NCBI RefSeq assembly: GCF_047948215.1
Contig: NC_134455.1
Span: 152,812,575 to 152,876,574 of the forward strand
From: Lycorma delicatula
Lineage: Eukaryota > Arthropoda > Insecta > Hemiptera > Fulgoridae
Length of the DNA: 64,000 nt
Direction: 5' to 3'
Shown here: one piece after another, positions 32,720 to 45,799 of the stretch
How positions within the stretch are numbered: position 1 is the stretch's first letter
How the letters are laid out: the number at the start of each line of letters is the position of its first letter
Notes under the pieces: generated by a model
Databases searched by the model: none
What the model was told of the DNA's origin: nothing
Seen by the model: only the letters and a program-made list of their open reading frames with translations
Translations under genes and position numbers: made by a program

Positions 32720-33061
32720 ATTTCCTTTTTTCTTTTATAAAAAATTTATTGAATAAAAAAACTCACAGAATTACTTTTTATTACATGAACAGTATAAATT
32801 CCCGATTACCAATGACATTTTCTTAAGTTTTGAGGTGGGTTATATATTAAAGAATTGGCATGTGAAAGTAATTCCCCACTTAATCTTGATGGTTTTACAA
32901 TTTTTATTTTCAGAGTAAAGTAAATTACAGTGCTGCTTTTTTTTGGAAAATCCAAGTTCAAGATAAGTTTGCTCATAACTGTATTTTTTCTAACCTCTGA
33001 AGATAAAAAATAATCATATCAGTATTAATAAGAATAAAAGGTTAGCAACCATGACATGTTC

Positions 33062-33101
33062 ATATATATATATATATATGTGTGTGCATGCACATGCGCG
33101 T

Positions 33102-33154
<53 letters not shown>
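33062..33154. repeat. (TA)n-(TG)n-(CA)n compound microsatellite
   Basis: TATATA passes through TGTGTGCATGCACATGCGCG into about 25 CA units. The middle part is self-complementary and could extrude. The plus-strand ORF here merely translates the CA tract. Confidence 0.95.
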
Positions 33155-33156
<2 letters not shown>

Positions 33157-34249
33157 TTTTCACACCATGATTTTTTATCATCTTGGCTTTCATTCAAAAA
33201 TGAATGTTTGAGTCCAAGTCAGTTTAGGCATTTTTCATACATGAAAAATATCATGTATCATATTCCCATTCACAAGCCCCTGAGCTACCTGTGATAATTT
33301 TTATTCATTAACAAATAATAAATAAATAAATAAATAAAAATATGTTGGAAAAAATATGATATTTACTTCATATTTAAACAGATGTTTTTTACACATAATA
33401 TTCTGCCTTCTGGACAATTTACAGAAAGTCATTGAAGATAACATTACTTTTTTCTGCAGTGTGAAATGCTTAACATTATTGGTTGCTATTTAAAAGTAAT
33501 TGACCACAAGAACTACATAAAGATTCAGTTTTTATTAAAAAAAAAAAAAAAAAAAATCAAGCAAAATGAATTTCTATATCTACATTAAAAGTCTTTATAT
33601 AGGAAAGTTCTACATAACTAGAAAAAATGTTTTATTTATTTCTCACTTTGAAGTTCTTTCAGTTTTTGGTGATGCTAAGTTTTAAGCTACCTCTCCTACC
33701 TGTAGATGATAGTCAAAATATTATAAGTACATGAGGAAAAAAATGAAAAAACTGAATAAAAATGTACTGTTTGTCACCAGATACTAAAATTGTTAAACTG
33801 TTTCATATTTCACCATAACATAAATGAGATTAGAGTAATTTTTAAAATTAGTGTCTGCAGACAAGTATTAAACCTGTATCAACTGGTATATAATTACGTA
33901 CCAGAAATATATCAACTGGTTTGAACTATGAAGAGTTATAAACATTGCAAATATTTCAATTTTTTGGGGTGGAAAGGTTATATTTTGAACTTTCTTTCGA
34001 AGTATTATTTCCAGTAATATTTCTGATAGAATTATGTTTATAAGCTGTAGAATGTTCAAAGTAAATTTTCATGAATTATATCAACTTTTGAGGTGTAGCA
34101 CCTCTTCAACATATGTCTTTGTTTCACGTAATAATAATGTGTATATTTGCAAGTTTACTAATCAAAATTAGTAGTGTAGTTTCATTCACCTACATTACAA
34201 GATATATGGATGTATGATATACGGATCTATATTTTTGGAAAAGATCTTT
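33155..34249. other. AT-rich non-coding DNA
   Basis: Holds a long A tract at about 33538-33556. No supported gene. Confidence 0.5.
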
Positions 34250-34980
34250 TCAGAGATATTGTCCTGCTCTGTTATCATTGGAGTGCAGCTGGGGGTTTAT
34301 TAATGTTGCTAATCAGGAAATGAGAATATTAATAAAACCTTGGAACATTGGAACACTAATAAAACCTTCAAATGTTTTCGGTAGAAAACCTTGGATATCA
34401 GAGGATATATTGCAGCTGGTGGATGAACATAGAAAGTATAAGAATGCTAGTAATGAAGAAGGTAAAAGGAATTATCGACAATTAAGAAATACTATAAACA
34501 GGAAGTGTAAATTAATTTAAATGTCAGGAAAACATTTTTGCAAGTATATGTTTGGAGCGTAGCTTTTTATAGAAGTGAAACTTGGACGATTGGAGTACCT
34601 GAGAAGAAAAGTTTAGAAGCTTTGGAAATATAGTGCTATAGGAGAATGTTAAAAATCAGATAGACAAATGAAGAGGTGTTGCGGAAAATTGATGAAGAAA
34701 GAAGCATTTGGAAAAATATAGTTAAAAGAAGAGACAGACTTATATGCCATATGTTAAGGCACCCTGGAATAGTCGCTTTGATATTGGGACAGGTAGATGG
34801 GAAAAATTTCCAGGTAGGCAACGTTTGGAATATGCAATTGTTTTACAATTACATATCTTTAAAAAATTGTTATTGTTATGGATGTAGGATGTTGGGGGTA
34901 TACTGAAATGGAATGACTGGTACTAGATAGAGAATCTTGGAGAGCTGTATTTAATACAGCTAATTCAGAAATCTCTGTCT
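34250..34980 (+). pseudogene. LINE relic with RT deleted (linker plus C-terminus)
   Basis: The first ORF (34278-34520) contains KPWISEDILQLVDEHRKYKN and EEGKRNYRQLRNTINRKC, the endonuclease-RT linker of an RTE/CR1-like LINE. From about 34555 another frame reads SETWTIG, CYRRMLKI, then NEEVLRKIDEERSIWKNIVK and RRDRLICHMLRHPG, the C-terminal region that follows the RT domain. The catalytic RT part that should lie between is absent, so about 1.5 kb was deleted. One in-frame TAG also breaks the C-terminal piece. Confidence 0.7.
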
Positions 34981-37900
34981 ACAGTTACTTATAAAGTCGG
35001 ATGATGAAAACAAACATAATATTTATAACACTGAATGAGATATTACAAAAGCATGAAATATGTGTATTTAAGAAACATAAATTATTTGTTAAAAATCAAT
35101 TTTTTTTTCTTTAACATTTTTACTTCTTGCAGGACTTTTATTTATCTTTCTCCTCTAACTTTCATCTATCTCAATATTTTAATACTTAAACCATTTGATA
35201 TCAATTTGTCTATCAATCTTAGTTATAGTTCTTTCTTCATCAATTTTAAAAATAATACAACTAAAAATAAATTAATTAAAGCATTTTTTTTCATGACTGT
35301 TCCTCAAAATTTGGTTGAAATTTACTTATTAATTTATATATTCACTTATTAATACAGTGTTTTACAATTTCAGTGTTTTATTTTTCATTTTGGGATAAGA
35401 GAAAAATTCTTTATTGTGTAAACAATGCCTAGTCTGGCATAACACATGTGATATAAATGTGAAGTCAAAATATAACTGCATTATTCTTAATTACAGATTT
35501 ACATGACCTCTAATATCATGACCTCAACATTTCAGAGCATTGAGATCATAATATAAAGATCAAATATATGTTGGTCAATATGATTATAGTACAAAATTAA
35601 AAATATAAATGTCTTCTGAATATATATCTGCACAACATTCTTGATTGGTTTAGTAATGCATTCCATTATTATAATATATATTTTTTTAATGTAGATTCAG
35701 TGTAAATGGAATGCATAATCAGGTAATTGTAGTTTGGTTAAATGAGTTCATAGAGTACAACAGAATAGCATTGAAATTAATTTAAGTACAGGAAATCTTT
35801 AATTTTTTCTGCATCGTAGCTACACTATTTGATTACATCTTTATGTTTTTTAAAATAATGAAAAGTTACATTCTATGTTTATCTTGTAATTTGTGTATAT
35901 CAAACTACATTTTGAGGGAATTCACTCATTTTTTTAACAAAATGAAATTTTTTTACTTGTGTCTCACATGCAAAATAATCATTAAGAAAATTTAACTAAA
36001 TTACTTCTTTTTTGATGAAATGAAGAGTAGCTTTTAAATGTGGTGTTGGCTTAAATTATTTTGAATACTATCTTTAATCAGTTTAAAGAAACTGATTCCT
36101 TTTCACCAAAAAGAAAGAAAGTAAGGCAAGTCTTACCTTAAAAAAACAACCAGTCAGGATAAAAAAGTAAAATTGATCTGAGACTATCTGCTGTGTAGAT
36201 AAATTTTAATTTATCAGTAACCAGTGGAAGAAATACACATGTGGCACCAATGTGAGGTAGATGTCTTTTAACTGGATAGAAAGCTCATGGCTAACTAAAA
36301 AACAGCTCTTTAACTTCAAAAAGAACAATAAAAACAAAGAAAATGTAAAGTGGGCCAAAATAGACTGTAAATATATTTTTTGATGGGCTATTCTTTTATA
36401 ATCCATAGTATAGATTTGCAAAGATTACAAAATGATATAGTGGAAAAGTTACCAGCCCACATCTAAACTGAAAACAAAAATATATATATATTTATGATAT
36501 ACAGTTGAAAGGACCAAACTTATTATTACCAATAGATAGTACACTGAAAAATGAACTTCTGATTTGATTCATTCATTGGCTGATTCTACATGGAATGGTT
36601 AGTTATAAAAATTGTTTTCCCAAGGAAATGGAGTGTTCTAACATAATTTAATGTCATATCATACTACCAAAAAATAAAAATAAATAATTTAAAGTACCAA
36701 TATTTAGAAGCTACACTGGTGAAGCAACCTCCTGATACTAATCCACCTGAAAATCTGTGGGGAATTATAAAAAAAAAAAATAAATACATAAAAATAATTG
36801 TACCTTAAAAACTGACATTTTATTCTCTAAATGAAAAAACAATTTTTTATTAGTAGAAAGGCAAACCTACATTCTGAGATCTCATGAATATTTTCGTGCA
36901 AAAGTTGTTTTTAATTTTTTTAACTATTGTTTTATTAATTTTAATTATTGTTTAAACAATTTTTTAAACATTCAAATGTGAATTCTTATCTACAATTAAG
37001 AATAGAGGTTTTAATCTCTGTATTGAATATCCACAGTAAAACAATTCTTATATTGGTTGTGCATTCCTAAGCAAAGTTCAGATATCACTTACATGAATAC
37101 CAAATTAGAGTGCAGTAATCAGTAATTTATGTTTAACATGTTTTCACAGTAACTAATTTTAATTTGTTAAAAATAAAAACATTCTACACTAGACCAATTT
37201 AACTTGAAATGGAAGTTCCATGTTTAAATAATGTATTTTTGAATCTATGCTCTATATAAGAAAATAATATCATAACATATAAGAAAATAATAACATTCTA
37301 ATAGAAAGCCTAACCTTGTTCTTAAACAGTTCTTTATTACTCTAACAGTTCTTTATAGTCCTTTAGATTATCAAAAAGAAAAAAGCAATTTTTTGCCAGC
37401 TCATTCAAGTATATACTACATACAGTATATACTCAATTTTGTATTGCTTGATTGTTTATGTGCTGTTCCCTGGGTAAAAATGTCTCTATATTCCAAGGAT
37501 TGAAGGTAGAATGAATTTTTGCTGCCCAAAGAGGGTTTTTTCTTGTTCTGCAGTTCTTTGTGCAGATTTCCTTCCTCACTCTCCACTTTTTTCCTTAACG
37601 TTGATTACCTACTCCTTATTCTGGGTTCTATGAATTTCGGTCAGACCTCCTTAGGTATATGCACAGATGCACAGACATGGTATGATTGGTATGATGGTGG
37701 TATTTGATTTAAATATTAAGATATAATTCCTTAATCATTTTTATATGACAAAAGTAACTTACTATGTCAATATTTTTAAAAGCAAACTGCAAAAAGAATA
37801 ATACAATGGTTCCAAATAAATACTCCCTTTCTATAGACATTAAATACTTTTTAAGTACAACAATTTTGATTCAGGAGAAGTTTTTCTAGCACAAAATTTT

Positions 37901-38179
37901 TGACTTGATTGTTGACTTTTGATTTTTTTATTCATACTTTGGTTGTTTGTAAAAGTCAAAATGTCAGAAATGTGAATAATGTAATTATTTAAAGTTTACT
38001 ACTTTTCATTGCAAGAAGATTTATATCATCATAAAATTAAAAAAAAAAATAATTTTAATAAAGGAGATTTTAATACTTTGCCATAAAAGATTTGCTGAAG
38101 AATTAAGAATTCGTTTTTCTTAAATTCATATTATTTACATATATTCAAATTTAGTTTTATGAATAAAGATATAATTTAT
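34981..38179. other. AT-rich non-coding DNA
   Basis: Many A/T runs and short open frames with no motifs. No gene is supported up to the terminal exon at 38180. Confidence 0.5.
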
Positions 38180-38267
38180 TTATTTTTTACTTCCCTTTTT
38201 CCCCTTACTTTTTGGTGATTTCTTAAAACTTGCTTTCAACTGTTGGGGAAATAGTTGAAGAAAGAAC
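38180..38267 (-). CDS. Terminal exon of lysine-rich host gene (exon 4 of 4 seen)
   Basis: After the acceptor AATTTTTTCAG, the minus strand encodes FFLQLFPQQLKASF, then the basic tail KKSPKSKGKKGSKK and a TAA at 38180-38182. TAAATAAAT at the stop supplies an AATAAA poly(A) signal. The exon starts with one base of a codon, matching the two-base end of the exon at 42702-42831. The Lys/Ser/Gly tail continues the Lys-rich character of the upstream exons. Confidence 0.55.
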
Positions 38268-39331
38268 CTGAAAAAATTATTATGTAATTAAAATTAATTT
38301 ATTTCTAATGTTTCAATGTATATAAATAAAAATATGACTAACAATAATAATGTTAATAATATAATTGAAATGAAAGAATTAATTATGAAAAAAGAATATT
38401 ATTAAATACTAGCCAGTCAGGCTCTTTTTGCTCACTTGACCATCTGGTTTTTGAATTTTATGACAAATTATTAATAAATACGTTTTTGGCATTTGTTTTT
38501 AACCTGATTACAACAACAAAGCAGATTTAAAGAAAAACTGTAAAAAAACTTTTTTTAATAGTTTCTCTTTGGTTTCTTTTGTATTATACGTACTATTTTA
38601 TTTTAAATAAAATTATTAAGCTATTTTAATTTTGAAGAAAATAATGGTAAGAGGAATTCACAGAAATTATTTGGGCCAATCATAATAGCTAATGCTCATT
38701 ATGATTGACTCAAATTATGCTATTTGCATTTTCCAGGATGTTGTGTTTTCATTAGGGATGCATTTTTTGTATGAAAATTTGACTATTGTTGAATTCAAAA
38801 TATGTAATAAGAATAAACTATAGCCAGTTTTCTAAAACTCTCAGTTTCTAAACTTTGAATTTTCTTAATATTTTATCAGGTATTATCGAAAGATAGGAAA
38901 GTAAAACAACTTCTGTAAATAATTTATTACATGAGATTACTTTTGATTGATATGCCTATTTAAATGTAAAAAATTTAATAAAAATTTTTTAAAAAACAGA
39001 CTGACAAAATGTGCATATGGATAGTTAGTTGAACTAATAAATAATTTATAATAAGTCAGAAACTTTCAAGGCTTATGACTCCTGCTAATAAATAAATTAT
39101 TTATTAGTTCAATTTAATAACTATAAATTCTAGTACATATTTACTTTTTGTCATATTTATTATTAATTAATTTTTTTATCATTTATTATTTTTAGAATAC
39201 TCTTCCAAAAAGATTTCATTTGATTCCCATGTTACTGATCAAACTGGGGTTTGAAAAAAAATGTTTTTGAATCTGACATATAGCACCTGGCATCTGCATA
39301 TTGGTCATTTTATGATGTCATTATCCTACAA
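38268..39331. other. Intron DNA; short inverted repeat at 39029-39112
   Basis: A 21-bp perfect inverted repeat (TTGAACTAATAAATAATTTAT at 39029-39049 and its complement at 39092-39112) encloses 42 bp. Otherwise AT-rich. Confidence 0.6.
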
Positions 39332-40537
39332 TAGTGTGCAAATTAATCCGAAGATGTTATGTAATAAAAAAATAACTTTATTTATAAAAAAAAATCATAC
39401 CTATTCAATTTGTGAACACCTATCAATTAATATGTTCTCCTGTATTCATAATCATTTCACATTCACAATTTGGCATTGATTCAACAAGTATTCTACACAT
39501 TTTTTTTTACTTCTTCATTATGAAACCATTTTGATATTATTGTTTTAATGAGATCAATTTTTGTGGTAAATTCATTTTTGAGAGTCGTTTTCTAACTATA
39601 TCCCAAAGATTTTCAATTGGGTTAAATCTGGGGAGTTGCCTGGCCATGGGAGGACTTGTTGGTTAGATCTTGTTCAAACACTCCAAAGTTGTGTTGTGAT
39701 ACAACTTTAAAACCTTTTTCTTCAGAATATTGATATATCCATCACTTTTCAACATACCACCTACTGGAAATTGAACAAGGGGCTTCAAATGTGAAACAAT
39801 CTTAAGATATTTTTTTTTAGGGATGTTTAATTGGTTGTTGGATATGAGCCAGTGATGTATTTTTATCTAATATTTTTGAAAGTATGGAATCCTTTGTCCC
39901 TGAATGTGACTCGGAAAACATACAATTTTTCCAGTCTTTTTTGGTCCAGTTAGCATTTGTTTTGGCCCACAAGAATCTTTTTTTTTGCACATTGCAGGTG
40001 TTATTGCTACTCTTTAGCTGGCTGAGAAGCTTTCCACCCAGCTACAAGAAGTTGGCATCTAACAGTTGTCAGACGTAAATCTGTTCAACTGGCTGCTAAT
40101 TCTTGTTTATCCATGGCAGATAATTTTGGATCAAGTTTACTTTATCTCACTAATAACTGATCCTGTGTTGGAGTAGTTTCTTTTATGGCAACATTTGTCT
40201 TTCCTTTAAGGTGAAAAGGAACTAGATTCTTTAAATAATTTTAAAATAGCATTCACTATCTCTAGTCCAACACCACACTCAGAAGCTAGTTGTTATGTCA
40301 TACTGGTGTGCTTAGAAAGACAATTTCACACACAAAAAATATGAAAATATGATTTTATAACAAAAAATTAAATAAACTTTCACAAAACACTATTTATAAA
40401 ATGAAAATTGCTAAATAACCAAAGAACAACCTTACATTAAACAGACAACTTAGAGAACAGGTGTGGTTAAGCAGTGCAGCCACAACATAGAAATAAACAA
40501 AAAATTCTATGTGTTCAGATTAATTTGCATGCTGCTA
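39332..40537 (-). mobile_element. Tc1-like transposon with ITRs, transposase decayed
   Basis: The left end TAGTGTGCAAATTAATCCGAA (39332-39352) and the right end (40514-40537, minus strand TAGCAGCATGCAAATTAATC) are inverted copies, each starting with TA. Inside, the minus strand near 39640-39590 reads the Tc1 transposase box NSPDLNPIENLWDIVRKRL (third catalytic region) in a frame that is otherwise degenerate. The element is 1.2 kb, somewhat short for Tc1, and inactive. The longer plus-strand ORFs here are shadows. Confidence 0.72.
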
Positions 40538-41480
40538 TTTGTCACCTGCAATGTCAAGACGAATTCAACATTCCTCATTTGTTAAAATCTCTCCATAAAA
40601 TTCAGTTCTGTAATTGTGTAAAGATCTGTTACATGAAAAATCAACTTTAAGTCTTTCTTTGCTAAGTTAACTGTTGTCAGTTTAGAAATAAACATTATAC
40701 AGTTCTCACCTGTATCAGTTTATCCATAACCCGTTTCAAACACCTTGGAATTATGAAATTATAATTAATTCAATAAGTCAAAGATTTTTCTGAAATAATA
40801 ATGCAGTCAGTGAAAAGTATGTGTTAAATTTTGAGAATTCCAGATTATCACATTATTTACTTATTCATCAACTATAACAATGATTTAACTATGGAGGAAG
40901 GTGAAGAAAAAAAGATTTAGTTTGAAGTTTTATATGGATGGATACTATTTGTTCAATTAATATTTTGTGGACATCAATTTTTTAGTTTTAGAAGTCACAT
41001 CTTTAAAACAAATCTTGTTTTTGGGACAGGTTTTCACTACTGCAGGAATATACAGAATAAGAAGCTCATGGTCTATTTACAAGATGTTTTAAAGAGTGAC
41101 TTTTATTAAATTTTAATCATAAATGAGATTCTTTACAATTTCATGTGATATATTGTCATATTTACCCCATCAAGGAACTGAAATAATGATTGCTTATTTA
41201 CTTTTAACAAACTGTCAGTGCTTCCATGAGCTCCTTTCATTTAAATATTAGTTCACATGTTGCTATACTAGTCATATATCATATATATCATATATCATCT
41301 ACAGAGTATTTTTAAATTAGTTATACAAAAGTAACCTTTAATAATAAAAAATAACTTACAGACTTTTTTGTTACATCACTGAATACAGAAGTATATCTTC
41401 AAGATTCATTCCCACCTTACACAGTATGTTCCCCATGTTCTCACTTGGTAACAAGCGCGAATGAGTGATTCCATCACTCA
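40538..41480. other. AT-rich intron DNA
   Basis: Short tandem ATATCATAT units near 41277-41300. No gene supported. Confidence 0.5.
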
Positions 41481-42480
41481 CCATGGAGTAGTACACTGGT
41501 GCAGAGTGTGCTAAGTGTTGTTTATGGTTTCATGAATCCAAATCGACTACTACCGTTCGGAGACAATTTATGATTAAATAACCCAAGCAACCACCTCAAG
41601 CAGTCTGATATTGCATGGTACAATCTTTTATTGAAACAGGTTGTGAATCACATAGGATACCAGGTCAGGGTAGACCTTCAGTTTCTGAAGTGGCAGTTGA
41701 GCAAGTGCGGTAGATATTCATTCGCAATCCAGGTTAATCAATGAGATTCACCAACATAGAAATGAATATTCCTAGAGTTACAGTATGGAGTGCATTGCAT
41801 AATCAACTGAGATTTAAGCCCTACAAATTACAACTGATTCAAGCTTTGAGTGAAGGCGATAAAGAAAAACAAACTGATGTTTATGTAAATATGCTAAACA
41901 AAATTGAGACTGAAGAGAATGATCTTAATAAAATTATGTTCAATGATGAAACAACCTTCCATATCAGTGATAAAATTAATCAATATAATGTTCGGGTATG
42001 TGGTAAGTGGATTCCACGTCATGCAGTCAAACATGCGTGGGACTCGCCTAAGGTAAATATTTTTTTTGCTGTCAGCTGTCACAAAATTTACCATCCTTTC
42101 TTTTATGATGAGTCAACTGTAACTAGCATATTGTACCTGGACATGCTTGAACATTACCTAATGCCACAATTACTACAGGATGTGGGCACAGAATTCATTT
42201 TCCAGCAAGATAGAACTTTGCTATTGAGATGCACAATAACTGGAAGATGGTAATGTGATCTGCACATTATCCCATATCATTGCAGTTGTTGGATATTCAA
42301 TAGCAAAGTTCTGCTTGGATTAGATGTGGTGGAACAATTTCCTAGCCACCATGATTACCTGATTAACTCCAACGGACTTCTCTGTACAGGGGTTACAATA
42401 AAGACAGAATGTTTGTTGCAGCACCAGATAGCATAAACAGTTGTCACCTTAGATTACGACAAGCTTCATAGGATTTGGTA
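41481..42480 (+). pseudogene. Tc1/mariner-superfamily transposase (DUF4817-type), broken
   Basis: The N-terminal HTH region is recognisable in pieces from ATG 41481 (followed at once by TAG), with FIETGCESHRIPGQGRPSVS near 41620. The long ORF 41741-42253 then reads NIPRVTVWSALHNQLRFKPY, IMFNDETTFHISDKINQYNV (first catalytic Asp), DSPKVNIFFAVS and EFIFQQDRT (second Asp, with the following Gly-Ala-Pro lost). Downstream only a C-terminal scrap (VVTLDYDKLHRIW) is seen and the third catalytic block is missing. Related scraps lie at 44775-45125 and 57485-57880. Confidence 0.75.
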
Positions 42481-42701
42481 GGAAACTGATTTGTAAATAA
42501 AAATGATTTGTAAATGAACTGATTTGTAAGATAAACTGTATTTAGTGTTATCAAATATTTCTGTAAATTATTTACATTTTTCATTATTAAAGGTTATTTT
42601 TGTATGACTAATTTAGAAATACTAGGAATTTTTCTTACTCTGTAATTGATTATGATGTTACAACTTCAAATGTTGAAATAATTATTGATTGTTTTACTTA
42701 C

Positions 42702-42831
42702 TTCTCATCAATTTCAATTGCTTTTGATAAAGGAATTATATATTGGTTTGTTTGAATATCTTCAACTTTTTCATCTTTTAATGGTATTGGCTTGGTATCT
42801 TTCTTTTTTTTGTTTTTTGTTTTCTTCACAT
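42702..42831 (-). CDS. Lysine-rich host gene, exon 3 of 4 seen
   Basis: Bounded by the acceptor TTTCACTAG and the donor GAGAA|GTAAGT, 130 nt. It encodes VKKTKNKKKKDTKPIPLKDE, then KVEDIQTNQYIIPLSKAIEI and DE. It begins with two bases of a codon (matching the one-base end of the exon at 54566-54684) and ends with two bases (matching the exon at 38180-38267). The other two frames contain stops. No known domain; the run of Lys suggests a nuclear or cytoskeletal protein, but this is not evidence of function. Confidence 0.6.
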
Positions 42832-44774
42832 CTAGTGAAATAAACCCTCTTAATATGTGAATTACTTGAAAATAACACGATTTAAGTTACATTTACCTTA
42901 CATATTTAGTAATAAGCACTAAATAAAAATTACAAGTCAACTTAAATATATTCATGATTTGTATATGGTATAAAGTTAAATGAACAGCCGATACTATGGT
43001 GAAAAAATATTAACTTCAAACTCCTATTTTAAAAAAATTAATAGAAATGACTTAATTACAGAAAAGGATGTATTTCTCGTATTTAATGCTCAAGTATTTA
43101 GTCTGTTTTAAACTTTTTACTTCTTACTATTGATCAAGTGATATTTGTGAGGAAGTCCTCTTTTATCAGAAGTCCTATTACCTTTCATTATTCAAAGCTT
43201 AAAAAAGAACCCTTTTATTATCATAGAGATAATATAAAATCATTCAAATAAAATATTTTTCATGCCAAATTGTTAACTTTTTCAGGAATGTTTTGCGTAT
43301 CACTTTTAAAACAACATACACAGCAAACCAACAGTATAAAGATTAAACTACAGTGATCGTACAAAATACTACATCAAACAGACTGAACGTAATCCACCCA
43401 CATACGAGTACCACACACAACATTCAAATTTTAAAAATTATCAGTTAGAAATGGAACACAAATATATTAACTACAACATGCAAATTTTATATTTGTAGCA
43501 AGCACATAAAAGCTAGGATCTCAATATACTTGAATGATGTAAAATTTACAAACACACAAAACGTGACATAATAACCAATTAAATTAACAAACATATATGA
43601 TATAGAACTAATAGACTGATGTGGAACTAATATCTTATTCATTTATATATTTAAGGGACTTCTTAACTGTTTTATGATGTTCAATCAATAATTTGTTACT
43701 AGTAAAGTACTGAAATATTAATTAATTCCGAAAGGTCCTTTGAAAGAAAAGGTTCCATTAGTTCTAAAGTGAATCATTTAAAATAATCATTCTGTTCATT
43801 ACTCGTTATATACAATTTGATAATGCTAATGTGAAGAAAAATAACAATGATATGAAGAGAGTCATTAGTAAGTTTTTAGGTTTATTGGTTGATCAACCTC
43901 TACAAACTTTGATTACGTTTCTTGAAATGAATACACAAATTAGATTTGGAAAAAAGCTGAAATATATTTTTTTCTAAAACTAATATTTAGGGTTGTGATC
44001 ATAAAATAATGATAACAGTTTATTTAGGATTGATAATGTCTTTGTCTGTAATACTCAGTATTATTTTGGGAATAATCATTAAAACAGAATTTAAAACTAA
44101 TTAGTATACAAAAGAAAATCATTATACGGATTACAAAAATATTAAACATATGAATATAAACAATGTTTCAAGGATCTACAGAGTGTTTCTAAAATGGCTA
44201 AACTTTTTCTGATTCTACTTGTAAAACTAAACAAAAATATCCTTAGGTAAAATGGCAATTCCTCCTTCATTCTTTCCTTGTCCGCTATTTCGTTACTTTT
44301 AAACAAAAATTTATATCTCAAGTTTTAAAATTAGCAAAACATCAGGACTTAAATACCTTCGCAAATTACAAAATGGGGGCCATAAATATTAGTTTATCTC
44401 CATAAATATTAATTTTATCAAAATATATGTTTTGTTAAAATGTTAAGCTTTTATTTCCAATAAAATGACATTTTATTTTTTTAAATCGGTTAACAAATAG
44501 CCGAGTAATGTCAGAAAATTGATGTTGTAATTTAGTGTCTGTTTTCATGTTCTCTACTTTACGTTTAATTCTATTAAATATTGTTTTTTTTTTTTTAATT
44601 TATTTTTTATTCTTAATTCTGGTATAGTAAATTAGTATCAAATTAAGTATCAACTTTCTCACAATAATAGACCTAATAATTAAAAAAAATTACACTACCT
44701 GCGATAATCTTACATTAATTGTTGTAGAACGTTAGGTGTATATTTTTTTAAATAAACAGTTAACAAGATAAAAG
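42832..44774. other. AT-rich intron DNA
   Basis: Part of the large intron of the lysine-rich gene; no gene supported. Confidence 0.5.
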
Positions 44775-45125
44775 TTACAAGAGATGTTCAAAGTTTTCAT
44801 CATTAAAAATTTCACAAGTCTCCAGTCTTTTTCGGAGAGATTGTCTTAACTGTTCAAAAATTCCGGGAGTATTCCTAATTTCTTGAAATTCATTTTGGAT
44901 CTTTTGTTGAAGATCCTCAATGTTGAGTATTGGAGTTGAATAAACAATATGTTTAAAATGGCCCCACAGCCATAAGTCAAGAGAGTTTAAATCAGGTGAT
45001 CGGACAGGCCAGGGCACTGACCCTCCGCGGCTTACCCATTTTTCATGGGAATTTTCATGCAAGAAATCAGATACCATCTGACTGAAACGTGCTGGAACTC
45101 CATCGTGCTCGGTTTCGTTGTGACC
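44775..45125 (-). pseudogene. Tc1/mariner-superfamily transposase C-terminus
   Basis: The minus strand reads HDGVPARFSQMVSDFL, then WPVRSPDLNSLDLWLWGHFK (third catalytic Asp region), HIVYSTPILNIEDLQQKI and a C-terminal helix ending at 44775. It is the complement of what is missing from the copy at 41481-42480. The fragment ends at about 45125, where the ITR of element 2 begins. Confidence 0.8.
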
Positions 45126-45290
45126 AACTTATCTATCACAGGAAACGAGCATGTTTGAATATGTTTATGATCGACACCTCCTGTTTTCTAGGAAACCCCC
45201 ACGCGTACTCGAGTGAACAATCAGTTACAAATTAGGTTGAACCGAATAATAATTATTTATCGTTTCGCCTGTACACATACAGACAAGAAG
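45125..45290. repeat. Element 2 left inverted terminal repeat
   Basis: About 165 bp matches the inverted right end in two blocks (45129-45190 and 45218-45275). It is immediately followed by a second copy of the string AATAATATTATTTATC and by a CG/CA alternating tract at 45325-45345, which has a counterpart near 53130-53190 on the right. Confidence 0.75.
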
Positions 45291-45799
45291 TTACGTTAAA
45301 TAATATTATTTATCGTTTGGCGCACGCGCGCGCACACACATACACGAAATTAAACTATTTACTTTAAATGCAGGAGTACAACTGAAATCGTGATCGATTG
45401 CAATCTTATACATTACAACCAGACGACTTAGACGCCTGTGAGCAGTTTTAACTAGGAAATAACTAACTGAGCTTAAAGCAGGGTAGCTATCGGACTAAAA
45501 AAGGACATAATCCCACTTCGACCCAATTTACGCGTTTTTTATGTAGATTATGGGAGGGAGGTCAAACAAGCCCAGTTATGGATGGAGGGAGAGTTAAATT
45601 TAACACTCTCCTCACCATTCGTAATATAATTCACAATGGATGGACCAACATCAAATTATTTTACACGCCTTGGAACGTTCATCCGGTAATGCTAATGACT
45701 ACTATATTATTATACAATAGTCTTACACATTACTGGATGGGGGTTTAAAGTGTTTTTACTTGTATTTGTGTTAGTTATGCTGTATTTTGTCCTGGAAAG

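Noticed and set aside
33082..33294. 70-codon plus-strand ORF
   Set aside because: Driven by the CA repeat (THTHTH).
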